Source: Maribacter sedimenticola (GTDB lineage: Bacteria > Bacteroidota > Bacteroidia > Flavobacteriales > Flavobacteriaceae). Taken from it: DNA of 64,000 nt. The notes beneath the pieces were generated by a model that made no database searches, was not told the origin of the DNA, and saw only the letters and a program-made list of their open reading frames with translations. The position numbers were made by a program, and so were the translations under genes. The stretch covers positions 415,339 to 479,338 of the forward strand of contig NZ_FZNV01000002.1 of NCBI RefSeq assembly GCF_900188415.1, written 5' to 3'. Each line of letters starts with the position of its first letter. The stretch's first letter is position 1. This document shows, one piece after another, positions 35,020 through 43,968 of the stretch.

Positions 35020-36891
35020 ATGAAAAATTATTTTTTGTGGCCTACGGTCACATTATTGTTATGCGCTAAAGTAGGAGCGCAACAAGAACAGGATTCAACC
35101 AACATTTTACAACTAGACGAGGTCGTGGTGAGTGATTCACGATTTGAGCTAAAGCGTGAAAACTCCGGTAAAACAGTCATTTCCATTTCTCAAAAAGAAT
35201 TGGAGCAAAATCAAGGTAGGTCCGTTGCCGAAATCATCAATACCAAAAGCGGTATAGAAATAAATGGTACAAGAAGTTATGCCGGTCAAAATTTATCAAC
35301 CTATGTTAGGGGAGGAAATAACCGCCAGGTATTGGTGATAATTGATGGAATTCAGGTTTCTGACCCATCAGGTACCAGTGCAGAGTTTGATTTACGTTTA
35401 TTAAATACTTCACAAATCGAAAGCATTGAAATTTTAAAAGGAGCTGCAAGTACACTTTATGGTAACTCTGCGGCAACAGCTGTAATTAATATTACTACCA
35501 AAAAGGCAAAGAAAGAGGGACTTGCTATGGAGGTAATTTCGAGTATGGGAACCAATCAATCTCAGGATGACCAAAACTTTAATATCTCTGATTTTTCCAA
35601 TACGGTAAATGTATCGGCAAAACATGGAAAACTCTCTGTATTGGCCTCTGGCGGACATCAATTTACGGATGGGCTATCTGCAGCTATTGGTACTGAAGTA
35701 GATGTTTTTTCACGAGTTGATGGTAATTTGAAAGTAGGTTATCAATTTACAGAACGTTTTGGCGTTACAGCTTCTGCATTTTATAATAAACTGAACAGTG
35801 ATTATGACAACGGTTTTCCAATTGAAGATGCCGATTTCTCGTTTTCCGGTGAGCAATCTCGTTTTGGTCTAGCTTCAACGTATGGGTATGAAAAAGGAAG
35901 TATTCATGTAAATACGGCGTTTAATCAAATAGACAGGTCTTTTGTTTCAAGCTTTCCCGCGGCATACGATTCACAATCTTATATTTTAGATGTATTCAAT
36001 AAGTATACATTTAATGAGAACATACATACTATTGTAGGTTTAAATTATATAGACAGTCAGACTTTGTTCAGTGAAGAGCAAAACACAAATACAGTAGACC
36101 CTTATATAAATGTTGTGTATGTGGGTGAGCGTGGAATTAACCTAAATGCAGGTGTGCGTTTAAATAATCATAGTGATTATGGTTCTAATTTTATCTACAA
36201 TTTTAATCCATCATATAGAATAAATATTAATTCTGGATATCTGAAGTTTTTAGGTTCATTTGCTACCTCATATATAGCGCCTAATTTATCACAGCTATAT
36301 GGGCCATTTGGTGCAAACCCAGATTTGAATCCTGAAGAGGATACTACTATTGAAGGAGGTTTAGAATATAGACTTTCAGATAGGTTTATGATAAATGCGG
36401 TTTATTTTAATAGAACCGAAGATGATAGAATCGATTATGTAACCATAGACCCAAATACGTTTGAAAGTCAGTATCGCAATTTGGTAGATACAGCACATTT
36501 TAATGGGGTAGAAGTAGGGTTTTCTGCTGTACCAACAAAAGATTTAACTATTAACGCCAACTACACGTATACCAATTCAAAAGAAGGTTTGGCATTGAGA
36601 ATACCAAAGAGCAAGGTCAACGCTACAATTGGTTACACTATTGCGGATAATACATTTTTAGGCGCATCTTATCAGTTTGTATCTGATCGTACCGATACTG
36701 ATTTTGCCACCTTTACCAATGTAAACTTAGATAGTTTCTCATTGGTAAACCTTCAGGTGAAACATCAGTTTTCGGATAATTTCGGAGCTTTTGTAGGTGT
36801 TGATAATCTTTTGAATGCAGAATATACAGAATTAGTTGATTATACGACTAAAGGTTTAAATTTAAGATTAGGGTTTAAACTAAATTTATAG
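35020..36891 (+). CDS. btuB: TonB-dependent receptor, probable cobalamin transporter
   Basis: This outer-membrane receptor of 623 residues is close in size to BtuB. After a signal peptide (LLLCAKVGAQ) there is a TonB box region (LDEVVVSDSRFEL), the plug (QNQGRSVAEIINTKSGIEINGTR, RQVLVIIDGIQVSDPSG, IESIEILKGAASTLYGNSA), and a barrel ending in a terminal hydrophobic residue. Unlike SusC it has no carboxypeptidase-like N-domain and no SusD partner. The riboswitch in its leader is strong evidence for cobalamin or a corrinoid. The stop codon abuts a bidirectional terminator. Confidence 0.92.
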   Translation: MKNYFLWPTVTLLLCAKVGAQQEQDSTNILQLDEVVVSDSRFELKRENSGKTVISISQKELEQNQGRSVAEIINTKSGIEINGTRSYAGQNLSTYVRGGNNRQVLVIIDGIQVSDPSGTSAEFDLRLLNTSQIESIEILKGAASTLYGNSAATAVINITTKKAKKEGLAMEVISSMGTNQSQDDQNFNISDFSNTVNVSAKHGKLSVLASGGHQFTDGLSAAIGTEVDVFSRVDGNLKVGYQFTERFGVTASAFYNKLNSDYDNGFPIEDADFSFSGEQSRFGLASTYGYEKGSIHVNTAFNQIDRSFVSSFPAAYDSQSYILDVFNKYTFNENIHTIVGLNYIDSQTLFSEEQNTNTVDPYINVVYVGERGINLNAGVRLNNHSDYGSNFIYNFNPSYRININSGYLKFLGSFATSYIAPNLSQLYGPFGANPDLNPEEDTTIEGGLEYRLSDRFMINAVYFNRTEDDRIDYVTIDPNTFESQYRNLVDTAHFNGVEVGFSAVPTKDLTINANYTYTNSKEGLALRIPKSKVNATIGYTIADNTFLGASYQFVSDRTDTDFATFTNVNLDSFSLVNLQVKHQFSDNFGAFVGVDNLLNAEYTELVDYTTKGLNLRLGFKLNL

Positions 36892-36892
36892 C

Positions 36893-36926
36893 AAAAAAAA
36901 GGGCAGCTGATAAGCTGCCCTTTTTT
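36893..36926. terminator. bidirectional terminator between btuB and the S41 genes
   Basis: An A8 run, an eight-base perfect stem (GGGCAGCT with AGCTGCCC around GATA) and a T6 run form a hairpin that works in both directions. It ends the btuB transcript and the convergent S41 protease transcript. Confidence 0.9.
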
Positions 36927-36948
36927 CTTTATTAAAGTTAAATGAAAA

Positions 36949-38415
36949 CTATTGGTCATAGACCGTATCATCAATCATTTTGTTGTTCATAGGATTTGTC
37001 ATCTTTGAACTTCCGATGATATCTATAGGGTTATGGACCGTAAAATCGCGCTTGCCCGTTTCTGACGTTATTTCCTGTATGGCCCTTGCCAATAAAGGTT
37101 CATTTTGATCACCTAAAATACCTAGATTGCCATAATCTTCCTTTAAAAAAATATCTGGTTGTAATCCAGAGGTATAGTCAAAGAAACCTTCCGCATTTTC
37201 GTTTCTACCTATTAAGGGCTGTATGGCCCATTGATTGTCAGGATTAATTTTATTGACCCTTGATGGGGTATATAAATAGGAATTGTCACGATCATCTACC
37301 AAAGTGGTTGAAAATTCGTTCTTACCTCTTGTAACATCCCCAATTTGAATAACGTCCATATAAGGTTCCAAACTATTGATCAACAATTCACTTGCCGAGG
37401 CAGAACTAGCGGATGTTAGCACATATAATTTATCAAGTCCTAAGCTATTAATGGTGGTACCATCTATCTTGTCCGTAAAATATACCTCTAACTGACTATC
37501 GTTAAACTGCTCCTGCAATTTATCATTGTACCTTTTCCTTAAAAAAATATTAGAAGTATTGGTATCATAAATCATGCTTGCAAGCAAACGTGTTGTATTT
37601 ACCGAGCCACCCGGATTATATCTTAAATCCATCACCAAGCTGGTAATACCTGCTGATTTTAAGGCTTGTATGGCACTATATAACTGATCATCATATTCGT
37701 TGGTAAATTGATTATACATGATATAACCAATATTGGCACCGCCAATTTCAAAGGATTTGGAAATTAAAATTGGGTTTTCCGCTAAAGCTTCTTCTTTGGT
37801 AAGTTCTACTTCCTCATCAGTAGGGCTTATGGAGCCATTGACAAATTCGGCCATATTCAACGTATAGGTATCGTTGCCAGTAAATAAGAGTTGCTGATAG
37901 TTGGATAAGGTCAATGTTTGTCCATCCACTCCCGTAAACAAATCGCCCCTTTTGATGCTGGTAGTTGCAGCATTGGAGTTGGGAACAACGTAACGAACCA
38001 CACCAAACAGTTCTTCACTATCCTGAAAACGTACCAGACCATATTCCAATCCGTTACTTTTTGAAATACCGGCTAAAGAATTGGTGAGTTCCCTATAATC
38101 ATCGTTGTAAAAACTAAAACGGTCCTCAATATACTGAAGCTTGTTTACAAAGAACGCAGCAGGACTGTTTTCAGAATCTAAAAATGCGGTGTATTCTGCC
38201 CTACCTTCAGTAGTATTTGTAAACCGGTCATCTGCAAGGTCATCTACATTTTCTTGCCAGAAATACCAAAAGTTCATGGCCTTCCACATAAAATCCTGTA
38301 CCTCTACATCTGCGGAGCCATCTGGGTCTACCGTAGTGGGCAAGGTTAAATCCTCATCCTTTGAGCATGATAGTACAAGGCAAAAGATGAGAAGCGCCAA
38401 AAATTTCTTTTTCAT
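36949..38415 (-). CDS. S41 peptidase-like lipoprotein, copy 1
   Basis: This 488-residue lipoprotein (lipobox VLSCSK) resembles C-terminal processing proteases. It has an N-terminal helical domain (FMWKAMNFWYFWQENV), a PDZ-like region (LFTGVDGQTLTLSNYQQLL), and the catalytic part with LVMDLRYNPGGSVNTTRLLA. The nucleophile loop is SSASASELL and the Lys region GDVTRGKNEFS. These give the expected Ser-Lys dyad, so it is probably active. It acts at the cell surface or in the periplasm; the target is unknown. A clear paralogue lies 27 bases upstream on the same strand. Confidence 0.9.
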   Translation of the reverse strand: MKKKFLALLIFCLVLSCSKDEDLTLPTTVDPDGSADVEVQDFMWKAMNFWYFWQENVDDLADDRFTNTTEGRAEYTAFLDSENSPAAFFVNKLQYIEDRFSFYNDDYRELTNSLAGISKSNGLEYGLVRFQDSEELFGVVRYVVPNSNAATTSIKRGDLFTGVDGQTLTLSNYQQLLFTGNDTYTLNMAEFVNGSISPTDEEVELTKEEALAENPILISKSFEIGGANIGYIMYNQFTNEYDDQLYSAIQALKSAGITSLVMDLRYNPGGSVNTTRLLASMIYDTNTSNIFLRKRYNDKLQEQFNDSQLEVYFTDKIDGTTINSLGLDKLYVLTSASSASASELLINSLEPYMDVIQIGDVTRGKNEFSTTLVDDRDNSYLYTPSRVNKINPDNQWAIQPLIGRNENAEGFFDYTSGLQPDIFLKEDYGNLGILGDQNEPLLARAIQEITSETGKRDFTVHNPIDIIGSSKMTNPMNNKMIDDTVYDQ

Positions 38416-38442
38416 ATATGTTTAAACTAAACTATTCCTTAT

Positions 38443-39972
38443 TTATTCTTTGGGCAATAGTAAATCACCGGTAGGCATTCTACCATTATTAAGCAAAAGC
38501 GTGGCGTTACGTGGATTATGAAGCTTTGAACTGGAAATAAGGTTTGCAGGTATCTGTACCTCAAAATTTCTTTTGGCTCCTTGACCAACGATTTCCTGAA
38601 TAGCCCTTGCCAATAGGGGCTCATTTGCATCTCCCAAAATTCCAAGGTTGGTAATATCTTCGTCAAGTTCAATATCTGGATTTAAACCTTCTGAGTAGTC
38701 AGAAAACCCACTGGCGTTCTCCACTTTACTTATAATAGGCTGTAATCCCCACTGCACGTTGGGGTTAATTTGATCTTCTCTTTCTGGATCATATACATTG
38801 CCGCCTTCCGGGTCATCTACAAATAAGACTGAACCTTGGTTTTTACCTATGGTGGTCGTACCAACGTGTACCACATTAATGTATGGCTCAAGGCCTACCA
38901 TGACCAATTCACTGGCTGAGGCAGAGCTACCTGTGGCTATAATGTATACTTGAGGTAAATTTAACGATGTCAATGCCGCATCGCTATTACCATCTTGCGT
39001 ACCTGTAGTACCTACAAAGTAATTATCGGTAAAACTACTGTCAAATTGCGATTGTAGTTTATCATTGTACCTGGTTCTATAAAAAAGGTCGTTGGTATTG
39101 GTACCATAGATTAAACTGGCCAATACGGCGGCAGTTGAGCCACGACCTCCAAGATTATACCTTAAATCCAATACCAAGTCCGTGATGTTTTGCGCTTTAA
39201 AATCGGCAAAAATTGCGTTCATTTCATCTTCTGTACCAGAAACGAACTGATTGTACATGAAATAGCCGATTTTCCTGTCGCCAGCAGTAATGATTTCAGT
39301 AACATGAATTGGGTCTTCTACCAAACCTTCTACCTTGTTCAGTGTTACTTCCTTATCGGTAGGGCTTATGGTATTATTATTTATTTCGGCCATGTTAAGC
39401 GTATACGTATCATTATCGCCGAACAAAAGCGAAATATAATTATCCCTGTTCAACCGGGTACCGTTAACACCAATAAAAACATCACCTCTTTTAATATCTT
39501 TACCGGCTGCATCAGAGTTTTTGATAATATATTCTACATAACCAAATACATCATCCGTATTGCCGATCAAGGAAAGTCCAAATTGTAGACCGTTACTTTT
39601 GGATACCCCTGCAGAACTGTTGACCAATTCTCTATAATTTTCATCGTAAAAGGTAAATCTGTCCTCGGAAAAAAGCAACTTATTTTCCAACAGGTCTACT
39701 GGATTATCATTTTCCGTTAAATAGGCCTCATAAGCAGCTTGTGTATCAAAACGGTCATCCGCAAGATCCGTAACTTCGCCCTGCCAAAAATAATATAGGT
39801 TTAGGGTCTGCCATAAAAAATTCTGTACTTCAATGTCAACAACTTCTTCTTCCTCAACGGGGGGTTCAATCTCTTCTTTTTCTTCTTCTTCAATAATGGG
39901 GTCGTCGTCATTTTTGTTACAAGAAGTTGCAATTAACCCTAGGCACAGTAGGGATAGGAAAAATTTTTTCAT
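38443..39972 (-). CDS. S41 peptidase-like lipoprotein, copy 2
   Basis: This is a paralogue of the gene downstream, 509 residues, with the same order of parts: lipobox ATSCNK, FLWQTLNLYYFWQGEV, PDZ region with GDVFIGVNGTRLNRDNYISLL, DLRYNLGGRGSTAAVLA, nucleophile loop SSASASELV and TTIGKNQGSV. It differs by an acidic stretch after the lipobox (about residues 25-48, mostly Glu, Pro and Val), which may act as a flexible surface linker. In copy 1 the corresponding part is much shorter. The pair looks like a tandem duplication followed by divergence. Confidence 0.9.
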   Translation of the reverse strand: MKKFFLSLLCLGLIATSCNKNDDDPIIEEEEKEEIEPPVEEEEVVDIEVQNFLWQTLNLYYFWQGEVTDLADDRFDTQAAYEAYLTENDNPVDLLENKLLFSEDRFTFYDENYRELVNSSAGVSKSNGLQFGLSLIGNTDDVFGYVEYIIKNSDAAGKDIKRGDVFIGVNGTRLNRDNYISLLFGDNDTYTLNMAEINNNTISPTDKEVTLNKVEGLVEDPIHVTEIITAGDRKIGYFMYNQFVSGTEDEMNAIFADFKAQNITDLVLDLRYNLGGRGSTAAVLASLIYGTNTNDLFYRTRYNDKLQSQFDSSFTDNYFVGTTGTQDGNSDAALTSLNLPQVYIIATGSSASASELVMVGLEPYINVVHVGTTTIGKNQGSVLFVDDPEGGNVYDPEREDQINPNVQWGLQPIISKVENASGFSDYSEGLNPDIELDEDITNLGILGDANEPLLARAIQEIVGQGAKRNFEVQIPANLISSSKLHNPRNATLLLNNGRMPTGDLLLPKE

Positions 39973-40202
39973 AATAATTTTTTTAGTGAATATTTACCTA
40001 AAGAACAAAAAACATTCCAAAAATAGAATGTTTGTATAGCACCTAAGTAAATGCATTTTCATTTATGTACGTAATTTACAAGCTTTAAGATGTTAAATTT
40101 ACTCACAAGTCATCAGAATAAAAATTAATTGTAACAAAAATCGTTCTACTTCGTCTTCATTTTGTAAGCCTGTTAGCAAGCTTATGAACAGCCAAACCAA
40201 AA

Positions 40203-40712
40203 ATGAAACAAACAGAGTTTTTAAATATTGTAATGCCTTTTAAGGATAAACTTTTTCGCATGGCCAAAAGGTTGTTGGTATCTACGGAAGAAGCTGAGGA
40301 CGCTACGCAAGAGATACTGATCAAATTATGGTCCAAGAAAAGTAAAATTACATCCTATAATAACGTAGAGGCATTTGCCATGACCATGACCAAAAATTTT
40401 TGTTTGGATAGATTAAAGTCAAAACAAGCTGGAAATTTAAAATTGGTTCATAGTAATTATACGGATTCCAGTACATCGTTGCAGAACGAGGTAGAAGCTA
40501 AGGATAGTGTCAATTGGGTAGAACGTATTATGGATGAGTTGCCGGAACAGCAGAAAATGGTGTTACAATTAAGGGATGTGGAACAATATGATTACGATGA
40601 AATAGAAAAATTACTGGATATGAAACCTACAGCTATACGGGTTGCATTGTCCAGGGCAAGAAAAACGGTAAGAGAAAAATTAATGGAAAAGCATAATTAT
40701 GGAATTGCATAA
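40203..40712 (+). CDS. ECF-type RNA polymerase sigma factor
   Basis: This is a 169-residue alternative sigma factor. Sigma region 2 is at the N-terminus (LFRMAKRLLVSTEEAEDATQEILIKLW, DATQE being typical) and region 4 at the C-terminus (LPEQQKMVLQLRDVEQYDYDEIEKLL, then IRVALSRARKTVREKL). The next gene begins inside its end (14-base overlap), so the two are co-translated. That gene encodes a single-pass membrane protein of the kind that may act as anti-sigma. Three DUF4252 genes follow on the same strand and are the likely targets or partners. Many such units regulate their own transcription, but I found no clear promoter repeat. Confidence 0.93.
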   Translation: MKQTEFLNIVMPFKDKLFRMAKRLLVSTEEAEDATQEILIKLWSKKSKITSYNNVEAFAMTMTKNFCLDRLKSKQAGNLKLVHSNYTDSSTSLQNEVEAKDSVNWVERIMDELPEQQKMVLQLRDVEQYDYDEIEKLLDMKPTAIRVALSRARKTVREKLMEKHNYGIA

Positions 40713-41133
40713 TATAGAAAGATTAATAGAGAAATATTTTGAAGCGACCACTACGGTAGCAGAGGAAGAAATGTTAAGGTCGTATTTCTCAGGTGACGAT
40801 GTTGCACCACATTTAGCGCAGCATGCCCCTATGTTCAATTATTTTACCCAGGCAAAAAAAGAACGCTTTACAAAGCCGGTCCCATTAAAACCTAGAAAAC
40901 AGTATTTAAAATGGGTTTCTGTAGCTGCAATTGCAGTCTTTATATGTGGGCTATACTTTTATCAACCTACACCGGCGCCGGTTACTTTGGCAGATGAGTA
41001 TACCCAAGAGGAAATAGAGTCCGCAAAAGAGGCCTTTGCGTTATTGGCAATGAATTTCAATAAAGGCACAGAGCAACTCTATCACTTAGAGGAATTTGAG
41101 AAAACAACGAATAAATTTTTAACGAAAAAGTAA
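40699..41133 (+). CDS. single-pass membrane protein, possible anti-sigma factor
   Basis: The protein has 144 residues: a cytoplasmic N-terminal helical part (IERLIEKYFEATTTVAEEEMLRSYF, about residues 5-35), one membrane helix at about 72-90 (VSVAAIAVFICGLYFY), and a 50-residue outer tail. The start overlaps the sigma gene by 14 bases. The N-terminal pattern (a short helix pair opening with a YFEATTTVAEEE-like stretch) is often seen in Bacteroidota proteins encoded right after ECF sigma genes. No zinc-binding HxxxCxxC motif is visible, so an anti-sigma role rests on position and topology. Confidence 0.6.
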   Translation: MELHNIERLIEKYFEATTTVAEEEMLRSYFSGDDVAPHLAQHAPMFNYFTQAKKERFTKPVPLKPRKQYLKWVSVAAIAVFICGLYFYQPTPAPVTLADEYTQEEIESAKEAFALLAMNFNKGTEQLYHLEEFEKTTNKFLTKK

Positions 41134-41138
41134 ATAAA

Positions 41139-41696
41139 ATGAAAAAGATAATACTATTGGCCCTGTTGGTATTGGCCCCAATACTTTCTAAAGCACAGGA
41201 TATATTTGAAAAGTATGAGGACAATGATAAGGTGACATTTGTTGCCATGCAGCCAAAAATGTTTCAGATGCTCGGTAAAATGAGTGTAAGTTCAGATGAT
41301 CCAGAGGCAAAGGAGTTTTTTGAACTGGTCAATTCAATCACCAGTTTTAAAGTAATAACAACGGAGGACCCGGCCATTTCCAAGGATGTGGATAATTGGG
41401 TGACCAACCGGTTAAAGAGTTCATCTTTTGAAGAGTTAATGCGCGTACGCGATGGCGGTTCTAATGTGAAATTCTATGTCAAGGAAGGCAAGGATAGTGA
41501 TCACGTAAAGGAATTGCTAATGTTCGTGACCGGCATGAAGGAAATGGATATTGATATCAACGGTAAAAAATTGGAAACCGTACTATTGTCCTTAACGGGA
41601 GATATCAATTTAAAATCAGTTTCAAAATTAACCGATAAGATGGATTTACCTGGTGGCGATCAATTAGGTAAAGCAGGAAATAAGGGAAATAAGTAA
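41139..41696 (+). CDS. DUF4252 protein, copy 1
   Basis: A secreted protein of 185 residues with signal peptide MKKIILLALLVLAPILSKAQ. The DUF4252 body runs from SVSSDDPEAKEFFELVNSI through SFEELMRVRDGGSNVKFYV to KLETVLLSLTGDINLKSVS. It begins five bases after the preceding gene stop. It resembles the second copy closely, as seen from the shared EELMRV, NVKFYV, ELLMFV and SLTGDI segments. The molecular function of DUF4252 is not known to me; the setting suggests a role in an envelope response directed by the ECF sigma factor. Confidence 0.85.
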   Translation: MKKIILLALLVLAPILSKAQDIFEKYEDNDKVTFVAMQPKMFQMLGKMSVSSDDPEAKEFFELVNSITSFKVITTEDPAISKDVDNWVTNRLKSSSFEELMRVRDGGSNVKFYVKEGKDSDHVKELLMFVTGMKEMDIDINGKKLETVLLSLTGDINLKSVSKLTDKMDLPGGDQLGKAGNKGNK

Positions 41697-41808
41697 CAAG
41701 TTCAGGATATGGTGGCCCTTACACAACGCATCATAAATGAACGACTAATATTCATCAATTAATCGATCATGGAAACTAATTAAGTGAAGTGATCTAAAAA
41801 CAACAATC

Positions 41809-42351
41809 ATGAAAAAAGTAGCAGTAGTATTTTTAATGGCAATGGTACCCTTAATGGGCTTTTCACAATCTGTATTCGACAAATACGAGAATATGGACAA
41901 CGTAGGTTCTGTAATCGTTAATAAGGGGATGATAGACCTGGTCTCTAAAATTGGCGGTATGAGCGATGATGCTGAAGCTAAGGAATTTATGGACATCGCA
42001 AGTGGATTAAAGAATGTTAAGGTCTTTATGACAGAGGATGCCGGGGTTTCGGCAGATATGACGGCGACCGTTAAAAAATATCTTAAATCTTCTAAACTTG
42101 AGGAACTGATGCGTGTAAAGGATAAAGATGTTAATGTAAAATTCTATGTTAGGGATGGAGCCAAAAAGGACCATGTCACAGAACTGTTAATGTTCGTATC
42201 CGGTTTGGAAAATGTTGAGGTCGGTGATCATGGTCGCAAATTGGAGACCGTATTGGTAAGTCTTACGGGTGATATTGATCTAAATAAAATTGGTTCATTG
42301 ACCAATAAAATGAATTTGCCAAAGGATTTGAACAAGGCATCGGGCAAATAG
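41809..42351 (+). CDS. DUF4252 protein, copy 2
   Basis: A secreted protein of 180 residues, signal peptide MKKVAVVFLMAMVPLMGFSQ, with the same body as copy 1 (KLEELMRVKDKDVNVKFYV, then ELLMFVSGLENVEV and LETVLVSLTGDIDL). A 112-base gap separates it from copy 1, and a hairpin follows 15 bases after its stop. The two are tandem duplicates. No catalytic residues are evident. Confidence 0.85.
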   Translation: MKKVAVVFLMAMVPLMGFSQSVFDKYENMDNVGSVIVNKGMIDLVSKIGGMSDDAEAKEFMDIASGLKNVKVFMTEDAGVSADMTATVKKYLKSSKLEELMRVKDKDVNVKFYVRDGAKKDHVTELLMFVSGLENVEVGDHGRKLETVLVSLTGDIDLNKIGSLTNKMNLPKDLNKASGK

Positions 42352-42365
42352 ATAAAATAGGATAT

Positions 42366-42396
42366 AAGGTCTTTTCCTTTTGGAAAAGGCCTTTGT
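42366..42396 (+). terminator. weak hairpin between DUF4252 copies 2 and 3
   Basis: AAGGTCTTTTCC pairs with GGAAAAGGCCTT around TTTT with one mismatch and is followed by a few T. The T run is short, so it may only reduce transcription of copy 3. Confidence 0.5.
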
Positions 42397-42415
42397 CATT
42401 TAATAACTGAATAGT

Positions 42416-42955
42416 ATGAAAAATATAAAAAGGATTTTGGTTGTTTTATTGGTCGTGGTAGTTACTTCGTGTTCTTCTGAACAGAGCCTACAGCAATATT
42501 TTGTTGCAAATGCGGAAAACCCCAACTTTATGTCATTTGATATCCCGGCAAATATATTAAACGTAGAAAAGGCCAATTTAAGCGAGACCCAGGCAAAGAC
42601 CGCAAATTCTCTCAAAAAGCTAAATATTCTGGCCTTCAAGAAAAATGAAGTGAACGCGGCCGATTATGAAACGCAAAAGGTAGCGATAAAGAATATTTTA
42701 AAAGGTGGTGATTTTAGCGAATTAATGAAAATGAATACCTCCTTTGGTAAAGCCACTATACAATTAAAGGGTGATGACGATTCAATAGACGAAATTGTTA
42801 TTTACGGCGATAATGATGAAAAAGGGTTGATTCTCGTTCGTGTCTTGGGTGACGATATGAATCCCGCCAGTTTCGTTCAATTGTTGCAAGCTATGGAAAA
42901 ATCGGACTTTAATGGAGAAGGCTTGGAACAGTTAGGAAGTTTTTTTAAAGGTTGA
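42416..42955 (+). CDS. DUF4252 lipoprotein, copy 3
   Basis: A 179-residue lipoprotein (VVVVTSCSS lipobox) more diverged than the first two: NILKGGDFSELMKMNTSFGKATIQLKG replaces the EELMRV...NVKFYV region, and the end (LILVRVLGDDMNPASFVQLL) lacks the SLTGDI motif. It reads as a relative of DUF4252 by overall layout. It carries a lipobox where the others have ordinary signal peptides, so it may anchor in the outer membrane. It closes the unit with a strong terminator 24 bases downstream. Confidence 0.75.
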   Translation: MKNIKRILVVLLVVVVTSCSSEQSLQQYFVANAENPNFMSFDIPANILNVEKANLSETQAKTANSLKKLNILAFKKNEVNAADYETQKVAIKNILKGGDFSELMKMNTSFGKATIQLKGDDDSIDEIVIYGDNDEKGLILVRVLGDDMNPASFVQLLQAMEKSDFNGEGLEQLGSFFKG

Positions 42956-42979
42956 GTTTTTGAGTTTTAACTATAAACG

Positions 42980-43012
42980 GCCCGTTATTTTTAGATAACG
43001 GGCTTTTTTTTT
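42980..43012 (+). terminator. intrinsic terminator closing the ECF/DUF4252 unit
   Basis: A nine-base perfect stem (GCCCGTTAT with ATAACGGGC) around a six-base loop, followed by nine T. Confidence 0.9.
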
Positions 43013-43104
43013 GTTAACGCAGTAGAGAGCGATTAAAGTGACTTTAAACAAATTATGGTGTCTTATAAATAAGAACAATAAATAACAACCTAAAATTGAA
43101 AAAC

Positions 43105-43914
43105 ATGGAGAAAGCACAATTATGGATTGACAAAGGAATTGATTTGGTAATGGAATATGGGCCAAAAGTAATTATGGCCATTATAATGTATTTGATAGGC
43201 TCATGGATTATAAAGAAATTGGTAGGGGTAATAAGAAAAGGAATGGCCGCCCAAGATTACGATGAATCTTTAAAGAAATTTTTGTTGAGTTTGGTAAAGT
43301 GGGCACTTACCATCTTTTTGATTATTACGGTAATATCCGTATTAGGTGTAGAAACCACCAGTTTTGCAGCTGTTATTGCAGCGGCAGGTTTGGCCATAGG
43401 TTTGGCTTTACAGGGATCACTGTCCAATTTTGCAGGAGGTGTGCTTTTAATCATATTTAAACCTTACAAGATTGGTGATTTGATCGAAGCACAAGGTGTT
43501 TTGGGAAATGTAAAGGAAATTGAAATTTTCACCACAAAATTAATTACCCCACAGAACAAATTGGCTATTGTACCAAATGGAGCCATGGCCAACGGTAATA
43601 TCATTAATTATACAGCAGAAGGTAAAATGAGGGTAGATACAACGGTAGGTGTGGATTACGGTTCTGATCTTAAAAAAACCAAGGAAGTTTTGTTAGAGAT
43701 GTTGGTGGCCAACCCTAAAGTGCTAAAAGATCCGGCTCCGTCGGTTAATGTTTCAGAACTGGCAGATAGTTCCGTAAACTTGGTGGTAAGACCTTTTTGT
43801 AAGCCAGAAGATTATTGGGATGTATTTTTTGCTACGGTAGAAGGAAGTAAACATGCATTGGATAAAGCTGGTATTGAAATACCTTATCCACATGAAGTAC
43901 AAATTAATAAATAG
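43105..43914 (+). CDS. MscS-type mechanosensitive channel, copy 1
   Basis: This small-conductance channel opens under membrane tension and releases solutes on osmotic downshock. The 269-residue protein has three N-terminal helices; the pore-lining TM3 is SFAAVIAAAGLAIGLALQGSLSNFAGGVLLI, with the Gly/Ala spacing of MscS. The beta domain follows (GDLIEAQGVLGNVKEIEIFTTKL, VPNGAMANGNIINYT). I took the ATG at 43105; a TTG at 43096 is also in frame. Length is like E. coli MscS. It is convergent with the second copy and shares the hairpin between them. Confidence 0.95.
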   Translation: MEKAQLWIDKGIDLVMEYGPKVIMAIIMYLIGSWIIKKLVGVIRKGMAAQDYDESLKKFLLSLVKWALTIFLIITVISVLGVETTSFAAVIAAAGLAIGLALQGSLSNFAGGVLLIIFKPYKIGDLIEAQGVLGNVKEIEIFTTKLITPQNKLAIVPNGAMANGNIINYTAEGKMRVDTTVGVDYGSDLKKTKEVLLEMLVANPKVLKDPAPSVNVSELADSSVNLVVRPFCKPEDYWDVFFATVEGSKHALDKAGIEIPYPHEVQINK

Positions 43915-43931
43915 ATTAGTTGAATTTTAAT

Positions 43932-43967
43932 AAAAATCCCGTTGTAGTTTTACAACGGGATTTTTTA
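43932..43967. terminator. bidirectional terminator between the two MscS genes
   Basis: TCCCGTTGTA pairs perfectly with TACAACGGGA around GTTT, with A-rich sequence before and T6 after, so it can stop transcription from both sides. Confidence 0.9.
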
Positions 43968-43968
43968 T

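Noticed and set aside
39840-39900. Low-complexity repeat in the second S41 gene
   Set aside because: It encodes a Glu-rich linker in frame after the lipobox and is not a mobile or phase-variable repeat by appearance.
40699-40712. Frameshift at the sigma-factor/membrane-protein junction
   Set aside because: Both proteins have complete, sensible ends; the 14-base overlap is ordinary translational coupling.
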